The notes beneath the pieces were generated by a model. That model was given only the letters and a program-made list of their open reading frames with translations. It was not told the origin of the DNA and searched no databases. Below are positions 48,374 to 61,682 of a stretch of DNA of 64,000 nt, in pieces; position 1 is the stretch's first letter, and the number at the start of each line of letters is the position of its first letter. Made by a program: the position numbers and the translations under genes. The DNA lies in NCBI GenBank assembly GCA_025084515.1, contig JAJAGP010002252.1, positions 1 to 64,000 of the forward strand, in the 5' to 3' direction. The stretch is from Ancistrus triradiatus. Its lineage: Eukaryota > Chordata > Actinopteri > Siluriformes > Loricariidae.

Positions 48374-48942
48374 CCGCATTTTCCGGACCATAAAGCGCAC
48401 CGGATTATAAGACACAATATCAACGATCGGCTGCTAACGGGTATATTTTCATACATAAAGCGCACCGGGTTATAAGGCGCATGAAATGAAACAAAACTCT
48501 TAAGTTCCGTCGGAAGCTCAGTTTGGTCTTTACCTGGCGCAGGGCGTCTTCTTGCTTCCTCCACTTCCGTACTATTGATTCGTTAATGTTGAATTCTCTC
48601 ACAGCTGCTCTATGACCATGTTGTACTGCGTGACTGATAGCGTTGGGTTTGAAATCCGCTTCGAAAATGAATGAATGAATGCACGTACCCTAATGCTGAA
48701 GCACATACCGTATTACTCCGTGATGCTGCGCACTACGGTGGCCGTGAGCTTCGTAACTTACCAAGGCCGTGCTAAAACATTTTGACAGATTTATATGAGC
48801 GCCCTGTAGCCCATCGGTTTCTAGGTCAGAAGGCTCAACCAGAATTAATTCACACATTAGGCGCATCGCATTTTAAGGCGCACTGTCGATTTTTGAGAAA
48901 GTTAAAGGATTTTAAGTGCGCCTTATGGTCCGAAAAATACGG
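48374..48942. mobile_element. TA-flanked MITE, 'ccgtatttttcggaccataa' family
   Basis: The left end ccgcattttccggaccataa continues 'agcgcac'. The right end is its complement (ttatggtccgaaaaatacgg). TA flanks are at 48372-48373 and 48943-48944. It is 569 bp. The same family begins again at 63960 at the right edge of the window. Confidence 0.85.
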
Positions 48943-51900
48943 TAATCTTTTTTACCAAACATAATGTAAAATCATGGAACTGATAAGGCTGAGTACACTT
49001 ACATTTAATAAGTTCAGTGATATATGTCCATACATACAGGTCAGAATAGCACTAAACCTGGCCGAATTCAATGAAGATCTGTTTGGGAACCGAAAGAGTC
49101 AACTCAGTTTAAAAAGAGAGATTCACTCATCACATTCACAGTCACTTGACAAGCTGTACAGTCAGCTCTGGCAAGTTCATACAAAAATTACGCAGAAAAC
49201 ACGCAGAAAACAGCATAGGAAATGTTTTATGCCTTAGATATTAAATATTAGAAATTGTAATTTGATAACAAAATATTTAACAGTAATGCGTTATGTACCT
49301 TGTTACAGAAAAAAGTAATCACATTACTGTAACCCATTACCATCATAATGACAGAATCAGTTTTACCTAATGCATATCTTTGGACTGTGGGATGAAACTG
49401 GAGCACTCAGAGTAAACCCACATGGACACGGGGAGGACATGCAAACTCCACACAGGCGGAGTCTGAGGTTGGGATCGAACCAGACATGCTGGAACTGTAC
49501 CACTGTGCCGCATTTTCAGTTGAATAAATGTAAAATGAAAACAAGTGACTTGTTTGCACTTCTAAATGTCTTATTGTGTTAAAATATCTCTGGAAATTGT
49601 ACAGTTGCACCAGTACGTGAATGTACGTGAAATTAAAAACCTTACTTAAAACATGCTTAAGAGGTCGAGTCAATTATTAAATTAAGTCTAAAAATATGGC
49701 ACTACAGACTTAGACTTTATAACACACTATCAGTAATTATTTTACACAGTAACAACAAAGGTCTTAAGAGACAGATGTCAGAGACTGTGGGATGAAACAA
49801 AGCTGTTATGTAGTTTTATCCAAACAATAAAGTGATACAGTAAAATAATTTAACTTGTTGTTTCCTGGTTTTGCGTTATATAGGGTTTTGTGTTATGCTG
49901 TGTAAGCTCATGACTGAATTGACAATGTATATCAACACATTATTTCTCTGAATAGAGTAAATGTAAAAATGTTGGCATAAATGTTTACTGCCAGCTCCAC
50001 TCTTCCCTTAGACAAGTTTTGAGTAAGGCGGTTTTCTGGACTGTTGTCAATATTGTGAATTGTTCTTCTTGTTCACATATTCTTGTATGTAGTAATTACT
50101 CATAAGCTACACATGCAAAGATTAGATTGAAATACTCTGGAGCGTTCTTCGAAGGGGTTGCTATGCCATTGATCAGGCAGGCAGGAATATGAAGGGTTGA
50201 AGGATTGAATGATACTCTTCCCTGGGTAGAAAATATCAACAAGGTCAGCCCCCTCTGGTTCAGACAATCAGTCACTGTGTAGTCATGGCAATGTGTTGCC
50301 ATGGCGCCTGCTTTGAAGGCATGTCCGAGGGTACCTTTGTATAGCAAGGGCATAGGTCCAGATCTTGTCCAAGGTTGACTGCACCAACCTTGCATCTCAT
50401 CAGCAAGCAGTGGCGAGACACTGAAGGAGCCACAGAGTCATTAGACGTGCAAAGTTTGTGCTTGGGTGCTAGAGAATTGGTTGCAGTGGGGTTCTCAGGG
50501 AGGGGATGAGGAGTTTGAGTGATGATGAGATCCTATATTGTCTTGTTGCCTCATACTCTTGACTCGGTCTCTCTTTCCCCAGCATGGACAGAACAGGGGT
50601 CAGTGATAATGAAAGCTACACATGTCATCATTTATCACATCGGTTTGGTCCAATAACCCCATAATGATTTGTCCCAATCACCTCCTCTACAACACTCTCT
50701 TTCAAACGTTCAGCCTTTCTTTTACTTTCTGCAATTCATTCGCTCTATTTTTCAATGCTATTTTACCTTTGGCTCTCAAATGGCATTAAGAAATGTTAAG
50801 AAATGATACGTGCACTCACACTGATAATGTAGATTAGAGTTCATATTACAACACCAACACAACTGCTATAATTAGAGCCCCTGTTTTCCAGCAGCAACAA
50901 TAAAACCTGCTTACCCAGATGGCAGGAAGTCATGGCTTTTGCACTGAATGAGGAAAACAGTCATCAGAACTCGAAAAACAGGTATTTCCCAACAATGGAA
51001 ACAATAACAAGGACCTGAATCTTTCACCATCCTCTCTATATGATTGATAACCCCTTTACGACACATACTGCAAGAACTGACTTGCTCAGAATTTGGCTCA
51101 GCTTCCATCGGCATGACGGCAAACTGATACGTGGAGAATCATTCTCCTGCAGTAGATAATGTATCAAAGTCAAGACTTCTCAGAAAGCCACAAGAAAAAA
51201 AAAGGGAGCGGGTTGAGGAATCTAATTTGCTTCTGTTTTCCTCAAATTTTGAAATCCTTATAATGGAATTGTGAGTCGCTCAAGCACAGTTTTACATCAT
51301 GTAAAACCTGTAAATTCCACATGACTTGAAGAGTGGTCAATTTGTCATCATTCTTACTTGCGCTTATGTCAAATGACTTGTTTGGAGCTAATGGCCAAAA
51401 AAAACATATTCAGTAGGAAATCCAAAATCAATGCTCTCCTCCTCCTCTCCCTGCCTTGGCTCTCTTTCTCTTCATATCTCACAGCGCAGGGGATATCATG
51501 TATTTCAATGCTCGAACCAAATGACACCATCTGTAAAGTGGACTTCTAATATGGCTGGCATATCCAGTTCCAGTCTTCAGGGTTGAATTGTGATCCCAAA
51601 TCATGTGACAGAGAAGCATCCTCATCAGTGGAAGATCACAAGTTTGTATCCAGACAAGGCCATAGCCATCTGAAGATGGGAGTTCAAAAGAGCATAATTG
51701 GCCTTGCACTCGGGTATAGAGACACTGTATTCTTGTCTCCTCAACTGATAAAAATCAACACTCGTCAATCTTAGGAAAGTGTTTGTGTTCAGAAGGGTGC
51801 AGTTAGCTCCCTCTTTCAAGAGTGCTGATCTATTTGCATGAGCTGTAGTTCGAAAAAAGGTGGTGGCTGGCTTTAGTTGGAGGAAGTGGCAGGCATGACG

Positions 51901-53856
51901 ATCCCAAGCTGATAGCTGCATTAAGAAAAACTCAACAATCTATACTTAGGAATTGTAGCAAAACCCAGACTAAAATGATATCTTTAGACATCTATTTGAA
52001 GGAAACCCTATGCAAGGAACCTGCAGGGAACAATCATTTTAATACTATAAAAATGGGAAACCTGTTAACCACATATGTACAACGGAAACTGTTGGAGTCC
52101 AACTATAGATTATGGGTAGCATTCACAAAGGATTTAAGATGAGAACATGAATGAATGTCTAATCAAAGCTGTTCTTATCCAGATCCATTAAAATTTCCAA
52201 CATTGGAGCAATACAATACAGAGAATTTTGTTTACTTACAATTTCTCCATTTTGTATGTGAATTTAGAGCTTCATTTACAAACCTTTAACTGAAGAATTC
52301 TTGAAAGTGTTCTAAAAATATGTGTTCTGTATAAATGATTGTTGACTTCCCTAACATCTGCAGTCTTAGACTTCACTTACAATTGAGTTTTGTTTAATGT
52401 TTTCGTTCATTTCTCTGTACAAGGAAACGTCAAAATTACTGTTTGCACTAACAACACATTCACTACAGATGTGGTAGCTAGATACCAGGCTAAAATGCTG
52501 CCGTATTCCTTTAAGTTCTTGTTAAGCCTTAATCTTGCATGTTTGGAAACTGTCAAAAAATGTAATTAATAGCTAAAAGCAGAAGATGCGCTGGGATGAT
52601 AAATGAATTGGATGATGAATGAGCTGTTGTTGCTGAGGTACATTCTGTGAAATGGTAATATGTAGCAATATGTGTCTTGACTTGTTTTTTGGTAAGATCT
52701 TGAGTCAGTATTAGGAACCAAACAGAATGGATCATACGCTGCTGTTTGATAGTGTTTCAGCTTGTTTGGATTCAGCTCAGGTGTCAGGAGGAACAGACGG
52801 GGTTCTTTTGCTGTACTTAAACACAATGGCAAAACATATTGCAATTGAGCCTGAATAAGTGTAAAACCCTTATGTAGTTTACACTTTTTACACTTTACAA
52901 CAAAAGATTTTGTGGTTTTGGCCTTTGGTCCATTACAGTGGAAGTGCAATCTATTTTACTGTTAAGGACAGAGTGGCTGTGTTTGGAGTCAGTATAGTCC
53001 ACACTTCCACAGGAAAGTAAACTGCACTGAACACATCTAAAGCATTTATGCTCCTTAGCCCAGGCCATCAAGAAGCTTCTTGATCCTTATGTAAATAGAG
53101 ACTTGTCTTGTTTTCTTCTGCTTCATGTATTTATTCAACACATATATACATTCATCAATATAGAGCATTCTCTCAGACACGCTCTGCACATCATGCTATA
53201 AGATTTATGACATGGTGTAATGGGGTACCTGGCGAACAGTGTGAGCTAGTGACTAAATATAGGTCTGTAAATGCCACTGTTTTAATACCATGGCAAGCTT
53301 GACACTATTTTTTATTATTACTTTGTGTTTTAATTGTTACTGCGGATCAGCTTGTTAGATATCTCAGTGCTTTATTGCAGCACTGCCTGACAGGATGTTT
53401 CATATTTAAGAGAATGCCATAAAGAGGGCAGTACAAATAGGTAAAATGTAGCATTTTGAAGAAAAGTATAATTAAAACGTAGGTGAGAGAAAAAAATAAG
53501 ACTGCAATTAATCAGAATACAGAGAGAATTAGGTACTGTAATAGTACAGACTCGTTAGGGACCTAGCATACTCTAGCATATGCGATGTGTACGCAAGACT
53601 TTCTGACACACACAAAAAATTGTTAAAATATATACTAACCTGATTACAAATTGACTGGGTAAAAGTATTCCATAAATCAGTGTGTGCTAGCACAGGATGA
53701 AAGTAGACTAGCAGTAAACACAATGCCTTATTTTTATTAGAAAAATAGTTATTATATCACGCATATTGCAAATTTAATAGTGTCTCGTTAGCTAGGTATC
53801 ACAGTTAATTAACATGGCTGACTAGCAAGTCTGCATTCAACTGAACAACCACCAAA

Positions 53857-53910
53857 CCAGGTTTTCTATTTAAAATAATCTTTATTATTGTGTTGTTACA
53901 CTATAGTATT

Positions 53911-53958
<48 letters not shown>

Positions 53959-54021
53959 ATATATATATATATATGTGTGTGTGTATGTATGTAGGAGAAA
54001 TATGTATATATATATATATAG

Positions 54022-54056
<35 letters not shown>

Positions 54057-54188
54057 GGATATATATGATATAAAATATAAATGTGGTGTTGTGTGGTATG
54101 TGTGTGTATATATATATACCAGGTTTTCTATTTAAAATAATCTTTATTATTGTTGTGGTTAAACGATAGTATTACAAACACACACACC
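53857..54188 (+). repeat. Direct duplication of a 60-70 bp block around TA/TG repeats
   Basis: The block starting 'ccaggttttctatttaaaat' and ending in 'tagtattac' plus a CA run occurs at 53857-53925 and again at 54119-54188, with a few differences. Between them are (TA)n, (TG)n and 'gtaggagaaatatgta'. This may be a true tandem duplication or an assembly artefact in a hard repeat. Confidence 0.7.
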
Positions 54189-54773
54189 AAAGAAAGAGAG
54201 AAGAGAGAGCAGACGAGAGTGTAGAGAGAGAGAGACGAGAGAGGAGAGTCAGAGAGAGATAGAGAGAGACGAACAAAAAAGAAAGAAAGAAAAAAAGAAA
54301 GAAAGACCAAAAAGGAGAAGGAGAAACGGAGCAGGTACAGGACGGAAGATGACGACGAGAGGATCGAGGACGAGAGACGAGACGAGAGAGCGAGACAAAA
54401 AAGAAAAAAAAAAAAATGGAGACGGGCGATGAGAGATGAGAGAGTAGAGAAGAGAGAGAAGAGATAGAGAGATACGAGAAAGAAGAGAAAGGAAACAAAA
54501 AAAAGAGAGAGATAGATAGAGAGAGGAAGGAGGAAGAGAGATAATGGGTGTGGTGGGGAGTACGAGATAAGACGAGAGAGAAACTAGAGAGAGATATAGA
54601 TATATATATAATAAACAACATAAGATACACACATACACAAAACAACACATTAATAGAATATATATATATATATATAGATATTATACAGATATACATATAT
54701 AACATAACACAAACACACAATATAATATATATATATATATATATATATTCATGATTCAAATATATCGTGTGTG

Positions 54774-54822
<49 letters not shown>

Positions 54823-54904
54823 CTGTGTATATACACACACGCACATATATATACATAGATATATACACAGACACACATATATATATTCATGATTCATATA
54901 TATC

Positions 54905-54941
<37 letters not shown>

Positions 54942-54950
54942 GTTTAACTG
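53915..54950 (+). repeat. Compound low-complexity tract: TA/TG, long irregular GA region, TA/TG
   Basis: TA and TG runs flank a purine-only-like GA/GAA region (about 54186-54605). The right part contains an inverted pair ('gtgtgtctgtgtatatac' against 'gatatatacacagacacac') and a repeated 'attcatgattca' block at 54747 and 54887. The open frames here (serine-rich or tyrosine/isoleucine-rich) are products of the low complexity, not genes. Confidence 0.9.
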
Positions 54951-57632
54951 CATTATACCATTCTATTACTGTGTTTTACTCTGTATCTGTATATAGTATG
55001 TACAAATGCATCCTTTCCTTATTGTGTTTTCCTTATTGTTTATATTTCTTTATTTTTTTATTCTTACCCTTACAGTTATGGACTATAATGTTCATGACAT
55101 GTCTTGTTATATGTCTTGCACACACAAAGCTTGTGCAAGCCAGGAGCCACTCTACGGGTCAATATGAGTTCATATGTCACATCCAGCTCTATATGGATAT
55201 TAGGGGAAAAAATCTCGTTGACACACATAACGTTGGAATTACAGCTTGTCTGTTGTGGTCTTACAAATATAGTTTACATTAATCATAAAAAAAAAACATG
55301 ATGTCATTATTAGCAAGGGGTTTTCTGGAGAAGGAGGAGAATGGGAATGTGTAAGGGAAGGACCAGCAATGAGTACTGAGCACTCGTGGCGCTGCACGGC
55401 ACACTGAAGTTTGTTTGTATTTACCCACAGAGTGGTGAGAGTTCTGGCTGTGTGCCTGGGATCAAATAGAGCAGCATGTGACGATGGGGTGGAGGACCAC
55501 TCTGTGCTCCCTCTCTTCTCCTTTTAGCCACCTCTGACAAGGTGGTAATATACAGCTACAAGTACCTTGTTTCGAAATGAATGTGTATATCATTCATGAT
55601 TAAGAGAGGGAGAGAAGCTGTCCCATAAATTCCTTGCCAGCAGCAAGTATGTGTTTGTGGGGGGAGCTGGAACTGTTCTGGGGTAGTAGTGGGCTTGTAG
55701 TGGAGTTTTCTTTAAGGCCACCAATGCACACATCGCATACTGTCTGCGTGTGACCTGATTCACGTGTTTATGATTCCACATAAAAGTACATGGTATTAAA
55801 TAGCTATGCAGTAATGAATGCTTTTAAAGAGTTATGCAAGAGACCTGGAATACTTTACTAAAATATACTTATGATAATCCTGCTACTGTGTTCTGTTTTA
55901 TGTTACATTTTTATGACCGAATACACAGCGGTAAAACTGAGATAATGTGCATTCACAAATGGGTGAAACCATAATGTATTTGTCTGTCATGCTGTTCCCG
56001 GGGCCGTTAAGTATGCTGATTTGCAACTGGCATTCTATGCCCTTACACTTCCTTATTCCCCCTCCCACGCTTTAACAATTTGCTGTGTGATCATAGATGA
56101 TGTCGTTTGGCATATTTGGCTGTGTGCACATTGAATTAGCTTCAGGGTTTGGTTCGGCTGTCAGCAGTTCAAGTGATTATCTGACCAACTCTTCTAGAGC
56201 AGTAATGGAACATGGTTATGCCGCAGCCAGTTCTATTAACAAGAAAAGTCCTGTTAGAAACCACCGACACCTGACAGTCTATTCGTAACAAATGAGACCA
56301 GCACTATGTACACTGGAGGAGAAAGAGAAGGAAGGTGTTAAGAAGGCAAATCAGATGCTACACAGAACAGATGGATCCTTAATTCATTCACTTGAGCCCC
56401 TGCTTAAGTGATTCTATTGTGAGACAATACGTACGTTCTCTCCCTCTTTGTCCCTCACATTCTCTTTCATTGGATTTCTGGCCAAGGCCTTACACATTGC
56501 TTTTTTCTCTTTCTGAATGGGATGGCCCATCCTCATGTCAGCCTGGGTGATAACAGACCACCATAGGCTGAACAAAAGCTTTTAATGTAATTCTGTTTGT
56601 GTGTAAGATCAATTAGTTTTTCAACAGAGTAATTTCTCTGATTATTCGGCCCTGTTTTCAATTATGCAAAGATGCTGTGGGCTGTGCAAAACCACATAAA
56701 GCACAGCCTGGATGAAGATGACTTAACACTCGCTGGGCTTGAGGTAGTTGCGGTAGGAGGTGTCACATATCAGTTGGTGTCTGCTCATGAAACTTTAGTG
56801 CAGTTTTGAAATCACTGCACATTTCATGTGACTAGAATCAATGCTTTTGGAAAGCCCACACTTCACTTTCATCTGCTGACAAATCCCACAATAGGCACAT
56901 ACAGTGGTGTATGAAAATATCTCATGAAAGCCGTACAGTTCAGCCTAGTCTTTTGCCCTCTTGCTGTGCTACAGAGCACACAATGTTCGTTCCACTTTTA
57001 GCAATGCAATACATCACGCAAATCAATCACTGTGCCCAACACACCCCATACAATAAGGGCAGGCACAGACCTTTCACAGCCTCGTGCATATCATCGTTCT
57101 GCTCAAGGCCAAACTGCCTCTGCTAAGGCAAGAGCATTTTGAAAGCCTTTCTTCTTCTCTATTTTTATTAGTCATGCATTTCTGGTATCCAACTTAACAA
57201 AGAGATGAGCTGTGCTTTATATTTTTGAGGAAGTTATTTGGCTTCATTGCTTAATTTAATGGGAACTTTAATGATGTGAGGTGTGTGTTTGGACGTAGAG
57301 AAACCAATAACTTAATACTTGAATTTGGAATTTTGTCAAAAGTTGAAATGATTGAATTTCATGACCAAACTGGACTCACATAGCTGTGACTTAATAATGT
57401 TAAAGATGCATATATGATGTAATGTCATTTCTCTTTCAAATTACCAAACAAAGACAGAGATTACTGTATTGTACAGTACAGAGCTGTACTAAATGTTTTC
57501 ATATTGTGTTTTAATTACTATTATTGCTTAAACTAAAAGACTATGTGTCTATGGTGATGTCTGGTTAACGTCCTGGTTCATAGGACATAATGATCAGAAA
57601 AAGTTCAGAAAAATGATCACAAAAGTCAGAAA

Positions 57633-58533
57633 AAGTTGGGACGGTATAGAAAATGTAAATTAAAAAAATATATGCAGTCTTCCTTACATTCACAGGAAGC
57701 AGAGCTGGAGGTGGCAGAACTTAAGATGTTGAGGTTTTCTTTAGGAGTGTCTAGGGTGGACAGGATTAGAATGAGATCATCAGAGGGACAGCACAGGTTG
57801 GAAAATTGGGAGACAAAATTCAAGAGGGAAGACTGAGATGGTTTGGACATGTGCAGAGGAGGGATAGTGGATATATTGGTAGGAGGATGTTGGAGATGGA
57901 GCTGCCAGGCAAGAGACGGAGAGGAAGACCAAAGAGGAGTTATTTGGTTGTGGTAAATGAAGATATGGAGGGAGTTGGGGTGAGAGTAGAGGACGTGGAG
58001 GACAGGGTGAGGTGGGAAAGTTTAACTCTCTGTGGCGACCCCTGATAAAGGGAGAAGCCGAAAGAAGAAGAAGAAGTCTTCCTTACATTCCCTTTGACTT
58101 TTATTCCATTGCGGACAGTATAAACCCAAGATATTTAATGTTTTTTTTTGTTTGTTTTTTGTTTTTCTTCATTTCATGTCTTTTGTTAATCTACATCAAT
58201 TCCTGCATTTCAGGCCTGCACTACATTCCAAAAAAGGTGGGACAGGGACAATTTGGGGCTAGTAATGAGGTAGAAAAATGTAATAATGATGTGATTTCAA
58301 ACAGGTGATCTCAAAAAGTGGTTATAATCACGATTTGGTACAACAGCAGAACCCCCAAAAGGCAGAGTCTTTGAGGAGTAATGATGGACAGAGGATCTCC
58401 AGTTCATCAAAAAATGTGCAAGACAATTATTGAAATGTTTTAAAACAACATTCCTCAAAAAAGACTGGAAGGGATTAATAATTTTTTATTAGCATTTTCC
58501 ATACCGTCCCAGCTTTTTTTAATTTGGGGTTGT
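57633..58533. mobile_element. DNA element with 'gttgggacggtatagaaaat' termini, interrupted by a LINE
   Basis: The left end gttgggacggtatagaaaat is inverted relative to 'attttccataccgtcccagc' (58495-58514), and the right flank continues to 'aatttggggttgta', a familiar end of fish MITE-type elements. Its interior was split by the LINE at 57692-58074. No transposase is seen. Confidence 0.65.
57692..58074 (+). mobile_element. 5'-truncated non-LTR retrotransposon with 16 bp target-site duplication
   Basis: The plus strand encodes a LINE ORF2 C-terminal tail: FKREDWGDKIQEG-type frame change, then LRWFGHVQRRDSGYIGRRML, ELPGKRRRGRPKR, EDVEDRVRWESL and LCGDP. It ends with a (GAA)n tail at about 58061-58074. 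The 16 bp AGTCTTCCTTACATTC occurs directly on both sides (57676-57691 and 58075-58090). These are the marks of target-primed reverse transcription. Confidence 0.88.
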
Positions 58534-58699
58534 ACATGACACATACCTGTAACAGAATTTGGTCAATAATTGAGTATTGTCATGGTTTTGGTTTGAATTC
58601 TACATAAATAACCAATAATCTTGCTGATTCAGGCTTTGCTACCCTGACTCATGATGACCCTATTTTCTCAAGAAGACCTTCCAGAATTAGAATCTTGTT

Positions 58700-59050
58700 T
58701 TCGCAAGAACTTGAAAGGGTTATCAGCTTTTCTGCTGTAATTATGCCTTTCTCAAATGTAGCCGTAAATCAAGGATGTGTTTATCCAAGAAGCCCTAATC
58801 ATCAATTAAAACGGCAATTATGTGAGCATGTGCATGATGCATTGTCTACCTGCTGCTCTCTGGCTCAGCTAATGAGGCCCACGGTATTTTGTTCACCACT
58901 ACACACCTTCCCCCAGACTCGGAGTCTGCCCTCATACCTGCCTGGCAGTAAGGTGTGTGTCTTTATCTTGTGCCTGGCTGTAGATAATGTTCCTTTGAAC
59001 AAGACCATAAGACTAATGTGTTTTTATGTGTCCCCAAATGTTTAAATATT
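58700..59050. other. Unique, repeat-free block; possible conserved non-coding element
   Basis: This stretch has balanced composition, no repeat similarity to other parts of the window, and homeodomain-type words ('aatcatcaattaaaa', 'gcaattatgtgagcatgtgc'). The frame across it has no recognisable protein domain. Conservation cannot be tested from one sequence. Confidence 0.25.
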
Positions 59051-60407
59051 TGAGGTTATTTTTAGTGTATGGACCACCAAGGAAGACCGAGATGCTGGTC
59101 CCACTGCAGGAGATACGAATAGGAGGGAGGTCCTGTATCCCACCACGAGACTTTTAATGGCTAGAGTGATAAATCTGATCTGACAAGCTCAGGTGGAATA
59201 TCAGATTAGACAGCCCACATCACAAGCAGTCTCTATACAGGTGTAATGGTCCAGCAGCTTCCTTACGTTGCTCTGAACAAGTGCTGAACTGCCTGCTTCA
59301 TTATGAGAATGTATTCCGGGCTCGACAACAACAGCCAAGAAAAGATTCAGAGCGAGACAGCAAGCAGTGGAGTGGACAGTCGGTCTTATAATTACATCAC
59401 AAATAGGTTGTTAGAATAAGGTCAATTCATTCTGACACCGCACCTGCCGGTCAACCTATTGAAGATGACTCAGGAAGATTAGTGCTAGCGCTAGTTTCGC
59501 CAACCTTGATCGAACTCATTATGCCTCACACTGTGCCATCAAGGAAATGGAAGGGTGAAAGGGATAAAAAAATGTACTTCATTAAGATTTAAATCAAAAT
59601 GCTTTAGTAATAGCTTAGGCAATCAGTTTAAGACAGGCCTCAAAAACAGCACATCGTGTGTGGAAAGTATCCATACTAGGACTGTACGGTAATACTATGA
59701 TGATAAGCAGAATTATTTTTCAAAATTGTACAAACAATTTGGAAGCAAATAGTTTTTTTTAATGGCTGTGGCATTTTGGCTTTTCCAATAAACAGATAAA
59801 TGGATAAATACCTGAAAGACTGCTGCTTAGCCACATCGATTGACTGCATCTTTCAATGCTAGCTACACACACATTTTCAGTTTAAATACATAAATACTCC
59901 ACCAAAACTGGCAACCAAATAGACAGTATAGGAACACAGGATGAGAAGCTCTTGATTTATTGCACCAGTCAATAAACATTTGCCTTGCCAGTTAACTGAC
60001 TTTAGCCTTGCTCAACAACTTCTCAGTTGATTGTGTATAATTAATTGAGGGAGCCTTAAATCATGAACACAATTAAAATATTAATTTTGCTGTCATACCT
60101 CAAGGTTTTTCTTGTTATGCTTCTTAATTATTAGATCCCCCTTTAGAAGATGCATCGTGGCATTGATGCCGTACCACAGTGCCAACCACTTTGTACGTAC
60201 CCGTTAACAATACAAAACCAGAACTTGTTAGCTGTAGCTTATAAGCAAATATATTCTCCAAAGACTTGCCTTCAGCAATTTTTCTTTTCCTTGGGATTTA
60301 ATTGTGTAGATAAAGCAACCAGGGAATCTGAACCAGAAGAATTCTGTCTTCGACAGTTTTGGACACACTACTTTTAAGCTAGAATTTCTTATTTTACTAC
60401 TTTCAGC

Positions 60408-60630
60408 TGCTCTTGTTATGAGTCTCCACAGCGGATCTGATCCACATGTAAGACCTGGCTCAGGTTTCATGCCGGATGCCCTTCCTGCCTCATCTTGGCT
60501 TGAGACCAACACTGAAGGCAGAAGCTGGACACTCACACTGGGACACTTGAGAGAACAACTGACCTAATGCATGTCTTTGGAATGTGGGAGAAAACCCACA
60601 CGGTCATTAGGAGGACATGTGAACTCCAAT
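60408..60630. repeat. Dispersed repeat fragment with family B end
   Basis: 'cagcggatctgatccacatg' and 'ggatgcccttcctgcctcat' match the repeat at 25780-25980. The right part ('ctaatgcatgtctttggaat', 'gagaaaacccacacgg') is the complement of family B. Confidence 0.5.
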
Positions 60631-61077
60631 TACTCTACAAAAAAGCAGCACAGCTATTTTAAGCCTATTCATCTATGAAAAGGAAAGGCTCAAATAGCTA
60701 CAGTTGTACTTTCATTTTCCTCACCTTCTAATTACTAACTGATCAAAACAAGCTGCCTGACACCTACTTTCAATTATTACACAAGCTTTCTGTTGGTGTT
60801 GTTGGGGATGCTCAAAAGCACAACTGTGAATGTTGGTGTTGCACAGGTCCAGAAAACTAACTTAGATAATCACCTCTGGTCTGTATTGTCTGTGTGGGGT
60901 TTGGCATGTTCATCCCATATTGGAGTGGCTTTACTTCAGGTACTCTGGTTTCATTGTACATCCAACTAATATCAGACCAGTAGGTGGACAGGCCACTGTA
61001 GTTTGTCTGAGAGTGTAGTGGTAGTCTGTAGACTGTACTGGACTCTGGACCAGAAGATCCATATTTCAAATCCTTAA

Positions 61078-61671
61078 CCCAGAGAAATCCCACACAAACA
61101 CGGGCAGGACATGCAAACTCCACATAGTCCAAGGTCAGCTGGAACTAGGAATATCTAGAGCTGTAAAGTTGGCAGCAATTATCACATGCACCACCATGAC
61201 TCTCGATGTTGATTTGTTTGATACATACTACGTTTTAGAATAAAGACATGTTGGATTTTTTGTGTATGCATGTGTTTGATGCTACAGAGGGGTTCAGTTG
61301 CTTATGTGGCCTAAGTTCCTCATATATTCAATATCTTTGAAACAGGAAACAGTGGTAAGAATCAAACTCCTATCAAAAGACCTCATGAATTTGTATCTGT
61401 TGGATAAAAAGCAACAATTGAAAGTGACATTAAGGCACATTTCACACAATACTTTTTACTAATGATAGAATTTGCTGTATAGAACAGCTTGAGGGTGTGA
61501 GGACCGAGAAATAAGTGTCTATAAATTTGTCCATATATCTCACTGGCAACCTAGTGAACACAGACATGAATTTGTTTACATCACAAAAAATCCTGCAAAA
61601 ACAATTTTGCATCACAGAGTAGTGCCATCAATAGCATTACATGAACGCAATAAGTCATACATTAATATTTG
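61078..61671 (+). repeat. Left arm of a large inverted repeat
   Basis: About 594 bp here are the imperfect reverse complement of 62884-63443. Shared landmarks include 'ccagagaaatcccacacaaa' / 'gtgtgggatttctctgg', 'catgactctcgatgttgatt' / 'aatcaacatcgagagtcatg', 'cttatgtggcctaagttcct' / 'aggaacttaggccacataag' and 'catcacagagtagtgccatc' / 'gatggcactactctgtgatg'. The outer end carries a family B SINE piece. No ORF with a known domain spans the arm. Confidence 0.9.
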
Positions 61672-61682
61672 CAAGGCCCACA

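Larger units (their letters stand above)
47333..49354. mobile_element. hAT-like element carrying two nested MITEs
   Basis: It is flanked by a perfect 8 bp direct repeat AATCAGTT (47325-47332 and 49355-49362), the duplication length of hAT insertions. The left end is acagtgttggggaagttact with subterminal 'attacttt' and 'gttactt' words; the right side has 'aaaaaagtaatcacattact'. The extreme right terminus matches the left poorly. No transposase is visible. Confidence 0.65.
47220..49515 (-). repeat. Family B SINE split by a 2 kb insertion
   Basis: The left half (47220-47332) matches 40840-40910 ('gcatcagtggctatttatga'). The right half (49355-49515) continues the same repeat ('aatgcatatctttggactgt', 'caaactccacacaggcggag', 'gggatcgaaccagacatgct'). 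The interruption is the element at 47333-49354. Confidence 0.65.

Noticed and set aside
52566..52949. 127-codon minus-strand open frame
   Set aside because: No motif, no flanking splice signals and no family resemblance that I can recognise. It is probably a chance frame.
54172..54897. Long minus-strand open frame (241 codons, serine/leucine/phenylalanine-rich)
   Set aside because: It is the translation of a GA/TA low-complexity tract. It has no domain, no normal composition and no splice context.
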